This document shows positions 14,890-23,682 of a DNA stretch of 64,000 bases, piece by piece. The notes beneath the pieces were generated by a model. That model had not been told where the DNA came from. It ran no database searches and saw nothing but the letters and a program-made list of their open reading frames with translations. Source of the stretch: Desertimonas sp963772825 (GTDB taxonomy: Bacteria > Actinomycetota > Acidimicrobiia > Acidimicrobiales > Ilumatobacteraceae). The stretch is from positions 255,474-319,473 of the forward strand of contig CAVYYX010000011.1 of the NCBI GenBank assembly GCA_963772825.1. The letters are read 5' to 3'. Position 1 is the stretch's first letter; each line of letters begins with the position of its first letter. A program made the translations under genes and the position numbers.

Positions 14890-17800
14890 ATGCAGCATCC
14901 CTTTGCCCAGACACCCGTGCGGCACGGTCTCTACGACCCCCGCTTCGAGCACGACTCGTGCGGCGTGTCGTTCGTCGCCCACTTGCAGGGCGTCGTCAGC
15001 CGCCAGCTCGTCGACACCGCCCTGACGGCGCTGACCAATCTCGACCACCGCGGGGCGACCGGGGCAGAGCCCGACACGGGCGACGGCGCCGGGATCCTCG
15101 TCCAGGTGCCCGACCGCTTCCTTCGCGCCGAGATCGGCGAAGCGCTGCCGCCGGCCGGGCGCTACGCCGTCGGGCTGACGTTCCTGCCCGTCGAGACGCT
15201 CGCTGCCGAAAAAGCCCAGGCGGCGATCGAGAGCATCGTCGACGACGAGGGCCTCCGTGTCGTCGCCTGGCGCGAGGTGCCGGTGAACCCGGACTGTCTC
15301 GGCGTCACAGCTCGGGGAGTGATGCCGCGGTTCCGCCAGCTCGTCGTGACCGACGAGGCCGGTGCGGCGGGCATCGAGCTCGACCGCAAGACGTTCATCG
15401 TCCGTAAGCGCATCGAGCACGAGCTCGACGAGGACATCGCCACCTATCTGCCGTCGTTGTCAGCGAGGACCCTCGTGTACAAGGGGATGCTGACGACCCC
15501 CCAGCTCGCCGAGTTCTTCGCCGACCTCACCGACGAGCGTTTCGAGAGCGCCCTCGCTCTGGTGCACAGCCGGTTCTCGACGAACACCTTCCCATCGTGG
15601 CCGCTCGCCCACCCGTACCGCTTCGTCGCCCACAACGGCGAGATCAACACGGTCCAGGGCAACGAGAACTGGATGCGCGCCCGCGAGGCGATGCTCGCCA
15701 GCCCGCACGTACCCGGCCTCGAGCGGGCGTTCCCGATCTGCACGCCCGGGGCATCCGACACGGCGCGCTTCGACGAGGCCCTCGAGCTGCTCCACCTCGG
15801 TGGCCGCCCGCTGCATCACGCGATGCTGATGATGATCCCCGAAGCGTGGGAGAACAACCGCGAGATGGACCCGGCGCAGCGGGCGTTCTACCGCTTCCAC
15901 GCCTCGGTGATGGAGCCGTGGGACGGTCCGGCGAGCGTGGCGTTCACGGACGGCACGATGATCGGCGCCGTCCTCGACCGAAACGGCCTGCGCCCGAGCC
16001 GCTACTGGGTGACCGACGATGACCTCGTGGTGATGGCCTCGGAGGTCGGCGTCATCGACATCGACCCGGCCAAGGTGGTCATCAAGGGACGCCTCCAGCC
16101 GGGCCGGATGTTCCTCATCGACACCGCCGAGGGGCGCATCGTCGACGATCGGGAGATCAAGGCCGCCCTCGCCGCCGAGCACCCCTACCAGCAGTGGCTC
16201 GACGGGGGGCTCGTCGAGTTCGCCGATCTTCCCGAGCGCGAGCACGTCGTGTTCAGCCACGACAGCGTGCTGCGTCGCCAGCAGCTGTTCGGCTACACCC
16301 ACGAGGAGCTCAAGGTCATCGTCGCCCCGATGGCTGCCAAGGGTGGCGAGCCGCTCGGGTCGATGGGCACCGACACGCCGATCGCCGTGTTGTCCGAACG
16401 CCCGCGGCTGCTCTTCGACTACTTCAGCCAGCTGTTCGCCCAGGTCACCAACCCTCCTCTCGATGCCATTCGTGAGGAGGTCGTCACCTCGGTGTCGTCG
16501 ACCGTCGGTCCCGAAGCCAACCTCCTCGCCCCCGGCCCGGAAAGCTGCCGGCAGCTCGCCCTCCCGTTCCCGATCATCGACAACGACGAGCTCGCCAAGA
16601 TCCTCCATGCCAACAGCGACGGGTCGTATCCCGGGCTGCAGGCCAAGGAGATCCGCGGTCTTTACCGCGTCGCCGGTGGTGGGCTGGCCCTCGAGCGCTC
16701 GCTCACCGCGATCTGCGCCGAGGTCTCGGCGGCCATCGAGGACGGCGCCCGAGTGATCGTGCTGTCCGACCGCAACAGCGACGCCGTCGAGGCCCCGATC
16801 CCGTCGTTGCTCTTGACCGCGGCGGTCCACCACCACCTCGTGCGCACCAAGCAGCGCACCCAGGCCGGGTTGGTGGTCGAGTGTGGCGACGCCCGCGAGG
16901 TGCATCACATGGCCCTGCTGATCGGCTATGGCGCCGGGGCGATCAACCCGTACCTCGCCTTCGAGTCGATCGAGGACCTCATCGCCCATGGCCATCACGG
17001 CCTCGGCGACTTGGATCCGCCCAAGGCCGTGCGCAACTACATCAAGGCGTGCGGCAAGGGCGTCCTCAAGGTGATGTCGAAGATGGGCGTTTCGACGGTC
17101 GCCAGCTACACCGGCGCGCAGATCTTCGAGGCGGTCGGTCTCGGCAGCGAGCTCATCGACCGCTACTTCACGGGCACTGTCAGCCGTCTCGGGGGCATCG
17201 GGCTCGACGAGATCGCCGCCGAGGTCGCCGCCCGCCACGCCACCGCCCACCCGACCCGGCCGGAGGAGCGGGCGCACCGCAAGCTCGAACTCGGTGGCGA
17301 GTACCAGTGGCGCCGCGAAGGCGAGCACCACCTGTTCAACCCGACGACCGTGTTCAAGCTGCAGCACGCCACACGAGCCAAGCGCTTCGACATCTTCCGC
17401 GAGTACAGCCGGTCGGTCGACGACCAGAGCAAGCGGCTGGCCACGCTGCGCGGGCTGTTCGAGCTGAAGGTGGGGGAGCGGTCACCCGTGTCACTCGACG
17501 AAGTGGAGTCGGAATCGGCGATCATGCGCCGGTTCTCGACCGGGGCGATGAGCTACGGGTCGATCTCGGCGGAGGCTCACGAGACGTTGGCCATCGCGAT
17601 GAACCGCATCGGCGGCAAGTCGAACACGGGCGAGGGCGGCGAGGATCCCGAGCGGCTGCACGATCCGCAGCGGCGCTCGGCGGTCAAGCAGGTCGCCTCC
17701 GGCCGTTTCGGGGTGACGGCCGAGTACCTGACGAACGCCGACGACCTGCAGATCAAGATGGCCCAGGGCGCCAAGCCGGGCGAGGGCGGCCAGCTGCCGG

Positions 17801-19452
17801 GGCACAAGGTGTACCCGTGGATCGCCAAGACCCGCCACTCCACGCCGGGCGTCGGCTTGATCAGCCCACCGCCGCACCACGACATCTATTCGATCGAGGA
17901 TCTCAAGCAACTGATCCACGACCTCAAGAACTCCAACCCGGCGGCACACGTCCACGTCAAGCTCGTGGCCGAGATGGGTGTCGGCACGGTCGCCGCCGGC
18001 GTGTCCAAGGCGAAGGCCGACGTCGTGCTGATCTCCGGCCACGACGGTGGGACGGGCGCCAGCCCGCTGACCTCGCTGAAGCACGCCGGAGGTCCCTGGG
18101 AGCTCGGGCTCGCCGAGACCCAGCAGACGTTGTTGCTCAACGGTCTGCGTGACCGCATCGTCGTGCAGACCGATGGTCAGCTGAAGACCGGACGCGACGT
18201 CGTCATCGCCGCCCTGCTGGGTGCCGAGGAGTTCGGCTTTGCCACCGCCCCGCTCGTCGTGTCGGGCTGCGTGATGATGCGCGTGTGCCACCTCGACACC
18301 TGTCCGGTGGGCATCGCCACGCAGAACCCGGAACTCCGCAAGCGCTTCGCCGGACGTCCCGAGTTCGTCGAGACCTTCTTCGAGTTCGTCGCGGTGGAGG
18401 TGCGTGAGCTGATGGCTGAGCTCGGCTTCCGCTCGATGGCCGAGATGATCGGCCACGTCGAGATGCTCGACACGCGGGCGGCGATCGACCACTGGAAGGC
18501 CGGCGGGCTCGACCTCTCGCCGATCCTCGCCGCCCCGCGCAACCCGTATGGGCAGTCGCTGCACAACACGAAGAGCCAGGACCACGGGCTCGACAAGGCG
18601 CTCGACGTCGAGCTGATCCGCGAGGCCCACGAGGCCATCGTCGACCGCGTGCCGGTCGCCATCGACGTGCCGATCCGCAACATCAACCGCAGCGTCGGGA
18701 CGATGCTTGGCCACGAGATCACCAAGCGCTGGAAGGGTGCGGGGCTGCCGGACGGGACGATCGACATCCACTTCACGGGCTCCGCGGGGCAGAGTTTCGG
18801 GGCCTTCGTGCCATCCGGAGTCACGATGCGACTGGCCGGTGACGCCAACGACTACCTCGGCAAAGGTTTGTCGGGTGGGCGTGTCATCGTGCGCCCCGAT
18901 CCGGCGGCGACGTTCGTTGCCGAGGAGCAGGTCGTCGCCGGCAACGTCATCGCCTACGGGGCGACGGGCGGGGAGATCTTCCTGCGCGGCGTCGTCGGCG
19001 AGCGCTTCTGCGTGCGCAACTCCGGCGCCTTGGCCGTCGTAGAGGGGATCGGCGACCACGGCTGCGAGTACATGACCGGGGGCCGCGTCGTCGTGCTCGG
19101 CCCGACCGGACGCAACTTCGGCGCCGGGATGTCGGGCGGCACGGCCTTCGTGTGGGATCCCACCGGCGTGTTCCCGTCGAGGGTCAACACCGAGATGGTC
19201 GACCTCGAAGACGTGGGTGACGACGGCGACGAGTGCGACGCGCTTCGCGACATCGTCGCCCGCCACCACGCGTTCACCGACTCTGCCGTCGCCGAACGCC
19301 TGCTCGCCCGCTGGGACGACGCCGTGACCGAGTTCGTAAAGGTGATGCCCAACGACTACCGGCGGGTGGTCACCGTGATGCGGGAGGCGGAAGCCGAGGG
19401 CCTCGGCGAGACCGAAGTCCTCCAGCGCGTGATGGAGGCCTCCCATGGGTGA
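14890..19452 (+). CDS. gltB: Glutamate synthase, large (alpha) subunit
   Basis: 1520 residues, full length. Start ATG 14890 gives MQHPFAQ..HDSCGVSFVAH; Cys24 is the expected N-terminal nucleophile of the glutaminase domain after propeptide removal. Order: class II amidotransferase (to about 430), central domain, FMN-binding synthase domain with SGHDGGTGASPLTSLKHAG, the [3Fe-4S] cysteines in SGCVMMRVCHLDTCPVG, and the C-terminal GXGXG beta-helix (GGRVIV, GNVIAYGATGG, MTGGRVVVLG). It makes two glutamates from glutamine and 2-oxoglutarate with GltD. The 202-base upstream gap holds the hairpin and presumably the promoter. Confidence 0.98.
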   Translation: MQHPFAQTPVRHGLYDPRFEHDSCGVSFVAHLQGVVSRQLVDTALTALTNLDHRGATGAEPDTGDGAGILVQVPDRFLRAEIGEALPPAGRYAVGLTFLPVETLAAEKAQAAIESIVDDEGLRVVAWREVPVNPDCLGVTARGVMPRFRQLVVTDEAGAAGIELDRKTFIVRKRIEHELDEDIATYLPSLSARTLVYKGMLTTPQLAEFFADLTDERFESALALVHSRFSTNTFPSWPLAHPYRFVAHNGEINTVQGNENWMRAREAMLASPHVPGLERAFPICTPGASDTARFDEALELLHLGGRPLHHAMLMMIPEAWENNREMDPAQRAFYRFHASVMEPWDGPASVAFTDGTMIGAVLDRNGLRPSRYWVTDDDLVVMASEVGVIDIDPAKVVIKGRLQPGRMFLIDTAEGRIVDDREIKAALAAEHPYQQWLDGGLVEFADLPEREHVVFSHDSVLRRQQLFGYTHEELKVIVAPMAAKGGEPLGSMGTDTPIAVLSERPRLLFDYFSQLFAQVTNPPLDAIREEVVTSVSSTVGPEANLLAPGPESCRQLALPFPIIDNDELAKILHANSDGSYPGLQAKEIRGLYRVAGGGLALERSLTAICAEVSAAIEDGARVIVLSDRNSDAVEAPIPSLLLTAAVHHHLVRTKQRTQAGLVVECGDAREVHHMALLIGYGAGAINPYLAFESIEDLIAHGHHGLGDLDPPKAVRNYIKACGKGVLKVMSKMGVSTVASYTGAQIFEAVGLGSELIDRYFTGTVSRLGGIGLDEIAAEVAARHATAHPTRPEERAHRKLELGGEYQWRREGEHHLFNPTTVFKLQHATRAKRFDIFREYSRSVDDQSKRLATLRGLFELKVGERSPVSLDEVESESAIMRRFSTGAMSYGSISAEAHETLAIAMNRIGGKSNTGEGGEDPERLHDPQRRSAVKQVASGRFGVTAEYLTNADDLQIKMAQGAKPGEGGQLPGHKVYPWIAKTRHSTPGVGLISPPPHHDIYSIEDLKQLIHDLKNSNPAAHVHVKLVAEMGVGTVAAGVSKAKADVVLISGHDGGTGASPLTSLKHAGGPWELGLAETQQTLLLNGLRDRIVVQTDGQLKTGRDVVIAALLGAEEFGFATAPLVVSGCVMMRVCHLDTCPVGIATQNPELRKRFAGRPEFVETFFEFVAVEVRELMAELGFRSMAEMIGHVEMLDTRAAIDHWKAGGLDLSPILAAPRNPYGQSLHNTKSQDHGLDKALDVELIREAHEAIVDRVPVAIDVPIRNINRSVGTMLGHEITKRWKGAGLPDGTIDIHFTGSAGQSFGAFVPSGVTMRLAGDANDYLGKGLSGGRVIVRPDPAATFVAEEQVVAGNVIAYGATGGEIFLRGVVGERFCVRNSGALAVVEGIGDHGCEYMTGGRVVVLGPTGRNFGAGMSGGTAFVWDPTGVFPSRVNTEMVDLEDVGDDGDECDALRDIVARHHAFTDSAVAERLLARWDDAVTEFVKVMPNDYRRVVTVMREAEAEGLGETEVLQRVMEASHG

Positions 19453-20896
19453 GGTGACGGGGTTCCTGCAGTGGGAGCGGCGCACGCCCACCCGTCGGCC
19501 CGTGCCCGTCCGCCTGCGCGACTGGCGGGAGGTCTACGAGGAGTTCCCGGCCGCCGCCACGCGCCAGCAGGCCGGACGCTGCATGGACTGCGGGATCCCG
19601 TTCTGCAACAACGGTTGCCCGCTCGGCAACCTGATCCCCGACTGGAACGACCTCGTCTATCGCGACCACTGGCGTGACGCCATCGATCGTCTGCACGCCA
19701 CGAACAACTTCCCCGAGTTCACCGGACGGCTGTGTCCGGCGCCGTGCGAGGCGGCGTGCGTGCTGGGGATCAACGCCGATCCGGTGACGATCAAGCAGGT
19801 CGAGGTGGAGATCGTCGACCGGGCCTGGCGCGAGGGATGGGTGACCCCGCAGATCCCCTCGACCCGCACGGGCAAGCGGGTGTCGGTGATCGGCAGTGGC
19901 CCCGCCGGACTCGCCGCCGCCCAGCAGTTGACCCGCGCCGGTCACGACGTCGTCGTCCTCGAGCGAGCCGATCGCATCGGCGGCCTGCTGCGCTACGGCA
20001 TCCCCGAGTTCAAGATGGAGAAGCGTCACGTCGATCGGCGGCTCGCCCAGATGGAGGCTGAGGGCACCGAGTTCCGCACCGGCGCAGCGGTCGGAGAGAA
20101 CATCGACGTCGACGTGCTGCTGGCGACGAGCGATGCCGTGGTGCTCGCTTGTGGGGCGACGGCGTGGCGGGATCTCCCCGTGCCGGGCCGCGATCTCGGC
20201 GGCATCCACCAGGCGATGGAGTATCTGCCGCCGTCGAACAGGGTGCAGCAGGGCGACCTCGAGGCGTCGCCGATCTCGGCCGCCGGCAAGCACGTCGTGA
20301 TCATCGGTGGCGGGGACACGGGGGCGGACTGCCTGGGTACGGCCCATCGCCAGGGCGCCGCATCGATCACCCAGCTGGAGATCCTCGCTCGCCCGCCCGA
20401 CGAGCGGGCCGCCGACAACCCGTGGCCGCAGTGGAGCCTGATCTACCGCGTCTCGTCCGCTCACGAAGAGGGCGGCGAGCGGATCTTCAGCGTCAACACC
20501 GAGCGATTCGTGGACGACGGACACGGCGACGTGCGGGCCCTCGTGCTCCACGAGGTCGAGCTGCGCGACGGCCGCTTCGCGAAGATCGACGGCACCGAAC
20601 GCGAGCTCGCCGCCGATCTCGTGCTGCTGGCCATGGGATTCGTCGGTCCCGAGCACGGTTCGTGGCTCGACCAGCTCGGTGTCGAGTTCGACGCCCGTGG
20701 CAACGTGGCCCGAGACGGTTCGTACATGACGTCCGTCCCGGGGGTGTTCGTCGCCGGCGACATGGGCCGTGGCCAGAGCCTGATCGTCTGGGCGATCGCC
20801 GAAGGGCGCTCGTGCGCCGCCGCCGTCGACGAGTATCTCGTCGGCGAGACCTCGCTGCCGTTGCCCATCGAGCCGACCGCCCGCCAGCTGGTCTGA
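19445..20896 (+). CDS. gltD: Glutamate synthase, small (beta) subunit
   Basis: 483 residues. Two Cys clusters near the N-terminus, CMDCGIPFCNNGCPLGN and CPAPCEAACVLGI, bind [4Fe-4S] centres. FAD motif VIGSGPAGLAAAQQL and NADPH motif IIGGGDTGADCLGTA follow, and the C-terminal FAD-closing motif is VFVAGDMGRGQSL. It oxidises NADPH and passes electrons to GltB. Its ATG at 19445 lies inside the gltB end (8-base overlap), preceded by GGAGG within gltB codons, so the two are translated together. Confidence 0.98.
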   Translation: MGEVTGFLQWERRTPTRRPVPVRLRDWREVYEEFPAAATRQQAGRCMDCGIPFCNNGCPLGNLIPDWNDLVYRDHWRDAIDRLHATNNFPEFTGRLCPAPCEAACVLGINADPVTIKQVEVEIVDRAWREGWVTPQIPSTRTGKRVSVIGSGPAGLAAAQQLTRAGHDVVVLERADRIGGLLRYGIPEFKMEKRHVDRRLAQMEAEGTEFRTGAAVGENIDVDVLLATSDAVVLACGATAWRDLPVPGRDLGGIHQAMEYLPPSNRVQQGDLEASPISAAGKHVVIIGGGDTGADCLGTAHRQGAASITQLEILARPPDERAADNPWPQWSLIYRVSSAHEEGGERIFSVNTERFVDDGHGDVRALVLHEVELRDGRFAKIDGTERELAADLVLLAMGFVGPEHGSWLDQLGVEFDARGNVARDGSYMTSVPGVFVAGDMGRGQSLIVWAIAEGRSCAAAVDEYLVGETSLPLPIEPTARQLV

Positions 20897-20914
20897 TCGT
20901 TAGATTTCTGGGTC

Positions 20915-21598
20915 ATCGTCCCTCGAAAGTCATCGCTGCCGCGTCTCGCCGGCTTCGTCACGCTCGGCGTCAACCTGCTGGTCGTCGGGACCCTCGCCGC
21001 CTGCGACGGCGGCGGTGACGACGCCACGGCCCAGACGACCATCGCCATCCGCCCGACGGCCTACGTGACGTTGCCCGTGGTGACGACGGCGCGGCCGAAC
21101 ACCACCGTTGCTGGCCAGCCCGCCGCCGACGATCGAGCGGCGAGCGGCGAGGGCGAGATCTACGAGGTGCAGCGCGGCGATGCTCTGCAGCTGATCGCCG
21201 ACCGCTACGACATCACCGTCGAGGAGTTGGCCGACTTCAACAACTGGGAGGAAGGCCGCTTCCACCCGATCTACCCTGGCGACGAGGTTCGCATTCCGGA
21301 GTTTGCCGAGGCCCCGGAGAACGAGGAGATCACCGACGAGCGGCCCGACGACGGTCTCGGCACGATGCCCGCGCCCGGCGGCGGCCCGATGTGCCCGGAC
21401 GGCTCGGAGCGCGACGTTTACGAGATCGTCTCCGGCGACTTCATCAGTCGTGTTGCCGACAAGAACGATCTGACCAACGAGGAGCTCGCCGCGGTGAATG
21501 CCGAGAACCCGGCGTTCGTGTCGTTCGCTCCCGGTCAGGACCTTTGGCTGCCCTGCGAGGGCGAGGAGCTCAGCAGCGTTCCCGAGACCACCGACTAG
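20915..21598 (+). CDS. LysM-domain lipoprotein 1 (start codon apparently ATC)
   Basis: About 227 residues if begun at 20915. A clear lipoprotein signal, with Arg-Lys-rich start, hydrophobic LGVNLLVVGTLAAC and lipobox LAAC, extends upstream of the first conventional in-frame start (GTG 21065), yet the frame has only ATC at the expected site. The sequence TAGATTTC just upstream also precedes the paralogue at 21708, which has ATG. Two LysM-type modules, EVQRGDALQLIADRYDIT and EIVSGDFISRVADKNDLT, would bind peptidoglycan on the outer face. The gene may be leaderless, miscalled by one base, or dead. Confidence 0.75.
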   Translation: MVPRKSSLPRLAGFVTLGVNLLVVGTLAACDGGGDDATAQTTIAIRPTAYVTLPVVTTARPNTTVAGQPAADDRAASGEGEIYEVQRGDALQLIADRYDITVEELADFNNWEEGRFHPIYPGDEVRIPEFAEAPENEEITDERPDDGLGTMPAPGGGPMCPDGSERDVYEIVSGDFISRVADKNDLTNEELAAVNAENPAFVSFAPGQDLWLPCEGEELSSVPETTD

Positions 21599-21599
21599 T

Positions 21600-21672
21600 C
21601 TTGCGTTCCCGGGCCACGCAGGCCCTTGCTGGCCGCTCCCTCGCTGGCGCTCGGTCGCTCGCATCCGATGAC
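21600..21672 (-). repeat. Dispersed boundary repeat, copy 6 (inverted)
   Basis: On the minus strand it reads a left block with GATGCGAGCGACCGAGCGCC and a right block GGCCTGCGTGGCCCGGGAAC. It begins right after the stop of LysM gene 1 and fills the gap to LysM gene 2. Confidence 0.78.
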
Positions 21673-21707
21673 GCAATCGCGCGCTTTATGACAACTAGAT
21701 TTCGGAC

Positions 21708-22388
21708 ATGGCCGTACCGTCGCTGAAGCGCTCGCTCGCTGCCGCGACGCTCGGGACTTCGCTGCTGCTCACCGGGCTGCTCAGCGCGTGCGGCGACGAC
21801 GGTGGTTCGGCCCAGCAGACGGTCAACATCCAGCCGTCGACGTATTCGACGATCGTGTCGACGACGGCCGCAGCTGCTGCCGCACCCGCCTCCGGGGGAG
21901 CGGCCGGCGACACCGTCGCCGGCACCCAGGTCTACAAGGTGCAGCAGGGTGATTTCCTCGGTGCCATCGCCGAGGACTTCGGCATCCCGCCGGAGTCGAT
22001 CGCCGCCTTCAATCGGTGGGAAGACGGCGTCCAGCACATGCTGCACCCGGACCAGGAGATCAACATCCCACCCGGAGCCCAGGTGCCATCGGCCGATGAC
22101 GACGAAGAGGATGACTCCGGCGACGACGAGGACTCGGAGGAAACCGACTCCGACTCCGACTCCGGGGAGCCCGAGGAGACCGAGGACCCGGATGAACCGG
22201 CCACCTGCCCCAATGGCGACCCGCAGGGCACCTACACGATCGAGGACGGCGACATCCCGGCCCTCGTGGCCCAGAGCCTCGACGTCACCGTTGACCAGCT
22301 CGATGAGGCCAACGCCAACACGCAGGGTTACAGCGCATTCATCGTCGGCGTCGAGATCCTCGTGCCGTGCGGCGAGGAGGACGAGTGA
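21708..22388 (+). CDS. LysM-domain lipoprotein 2
   Basis: 226 residues, paralogue of the preceding gene. MAVPSLKRSLAAATLGTSLL followed by LLSACGDD is a lipoprotein signal with the acylated Cys in LSAC. A LysM module (YKVQQGDFLGAIAEDFGIPP) is followed by a strongly acidic Asp/Glu/Ser linker of about 45 residues, then a second LysM-like module (YTIEDGDIPALVAQSLDVT). A -10-like TAGATT ends 7 bases before the ATG with no ribosome site, suggesting a leaderless transcript. It is likely a cell-envelope protein anchored in the membrane and reaching peptidoglycan. Confidence 0.85.
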   Translation: MAVPSLKRSLAAATLGTSLLLTGLLSACGDDGGSAQQTVNIQPSTYSTIVSTTAAAAAAPASGGAAGDTVAGTQVYKVQQGDFLGAIAEDFGIPPESIAAFNRWEDGVQHMLHPDQEINIPPGAQVPSADDDEEDDSGDDEDSEETDSDSDSGEPEETEDPDEPATCPNGDPQGTYTIEDGDIPALVAQSLDVTVDQLDEANANTQGYSAFIVGVEILVPCGEEDE

Positions 22389-22441
22389 TCATCTGAGCGC
22401 GTCGGCGGAACCGCGGACGGTGCCCGGTCGTCACAACGGTC

Positions 22442-22837
22442 ATGAACCCGACCGTTGCACCTCGCCGCCGCCTCGTTTCGGTGATCGGCGCCGGCCTGCT
22501 GACCGCCTTGGCCGTGACCGCCACGACGGCGGCGACGCTTGCCCGACCCGTCGATGCCGCCGGAGCAGTCCCGTCCTCGATCACCGACTCCGACATCGCC
22601 CAGGCCACGGACTCACCGATCAGCCGAGGTCTGGCCAGCGTCGCCGGGCCGGCTTGCGCCAGCCGGCGATGCCTCGCCGGCGCCGATCGGCGAGCGCCCA
22701 CCGGCGGCGCCACCCGGTATACCCAGGCCCCATCAGCGTCGGGGTCGCCCCTTGCGCAGCGCGTCGCCGAGCCGACCAGTAGTCCGATGTCGATTCGTCG
22801 GCGAGCGTGGCGACGGCAATCGCGATGCGCTCGTTGA
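22442..22837 (+). CDS. Possible small exported protein, 3' half overlapping a convergent gene
   Basis: The first 60 residues look natural: MNPTVAPRRRLVSVIGAGLL plus a hydrophobic run and an Ala-x-Ala cleavage zone (RPVDAAGAV). After about residue 62 the frame runs antisense through the acyltransferase gene and has shadow-like composition. It may be a short secreted protein whose stop was lost, or a chance frame. I recognise no domain. Confidence 0.3.
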   Translation: MNPTVAPRRRLVSVIGAGLLTALAVTATTAATLARPVDAAGAVPSSITDSDIAQATDSPISRGLASVAGPACASRRCLAGADRRAPTGGATRYTQAPSASGSPLAQRVAEPTSSPMSIRRRAWRRQSRCAR

Positions 22838-23672
22838 ACCGTCGGGTCGACTCCTCGGGTCGCCGATGCAAGGGGCTCCCGAACGTCACCCGGGTGCGGC
22901 CTGGCTTGGGGACGTTGGTGCCCTTGCCCATGATCGAGTCGGTCCCGTCGATGTACACCGGCACCACCGGGGCACCCGTGCGCCCGGCGAGGTAGGCGGC
23001 ACCACCTTTGAACGTCTGGCCCCACCCGTCGGGCGAACGTCCGCCCTCGGGGTAGATGACGAGGCTCCAGCCGTCGGCGAGCAGCCCGCTCATGAGGTCC
23101 GCCGACCTGCGGCTGGTCGCCTCACGGTCGACTGGGATGGCGTTGAGGGCCAGGGCGGCGAGCGTCGCCTTCCAGCGCTTGTCGAAGAAGTAGTCAGCCG
23201 CCGCAGCCGTGACGACGTGCTGGCGCCACGCCGCCGGCACGGCGCGAACCATCAGCGCGGTGTCGAGGTGACTGTGATGGTTGGGGGCGAAGATCACCGC
23301 TGGTGGAATGCCCTCGCTGTCATCGGCGGACCGGATTAGGTCGGCGAGTCGATCGTGACCGTGGATCTCAGGATCGGCGATCAGGTCGATCAGCAATCGT
23401 TGGGGGGCGGCGACGATCAAGTGGCGGGCCGCCTTGGCGACGGGGGTTCGCGCCCAATCCGTGTCGTAGTCAGCACCGAGCGTCGGCGGCTCGGCCGGCA
23501 CCACGACGCCCCGCGGCACCGTCGGCCGACGGTACGGGAAGCCCGTGTTGCGCAGCGGGGCGGCGGCCCCGGCGAGCACGTGCTCGGCGGTGCCGGCAGC
23601 CCGCGCCGCCGACCGCAGCCACCGCGATGAGCGATGACGGGCTCTACGGCTGTCATCGCTCATCGCACGCAC
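22620..23672 (-). CDS. PlsC-like 1-acylglycerol-3-phosphate acyltransferase family protein
   Basis: 350 residues. The acyltransferase block I motif is NHHSHLD (HxxxxD), block II is KRWKATLAAL with NAIPVDRE, block III is VIYPEGGRSPDG, and VPVYIDGT follows. The N-terminal 100 residues resemble an added domain and the C-terminal 30 are very Arg-rich. GTG 23672 and ATG 23663 are both possible starts. It lies 10 bases after the LarA-like gene and ends the leftward operon from 28815. It would transfer an acyl group to a glycerolipid or related acceptor at the membrane. Confidence 0.87.
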   Translation of the reverse strand: MRAMSDDSRRARHRSSRWLRSAARAAGTAEHVLAGAAAPLRNTGFPYRRPTVPRGVVVPAEPPTLGADYDTDWARTPVAKAARHLIVAAPQRLLIDLIADPEIHGHDRLADLIRSADDSEGIPPAVIFAPNHHSHLDTALMVRAVPAAWRQHVVTAAAADYFFDKRWKATLAALALNAIPVDREATSRRSADLMSGLLADGWSLVIYPEGGRSPDGWGQTFKGGAAYLAGRTGAPVVPVYIDGTDSIMGKGTNVPKPGRTRVTFGSPLHRRPEESTRRFNERIAIAVATLADESTSDYWSARRRAAQGATPTLMGPGYTGWRRRWALADRRRRGIAGWRKPARRRWPDLG

Positions 23673-23682
23673 CCCGGCTCGC

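Noticed and set aside
15460..17367. Long minus-strand open frame antisense to gltB
   Set aside because: It is the antisense shadow of a well-supported gene in high-GC DNA, as are those at 17491-19491, 39863-41332 and 41372-43471.
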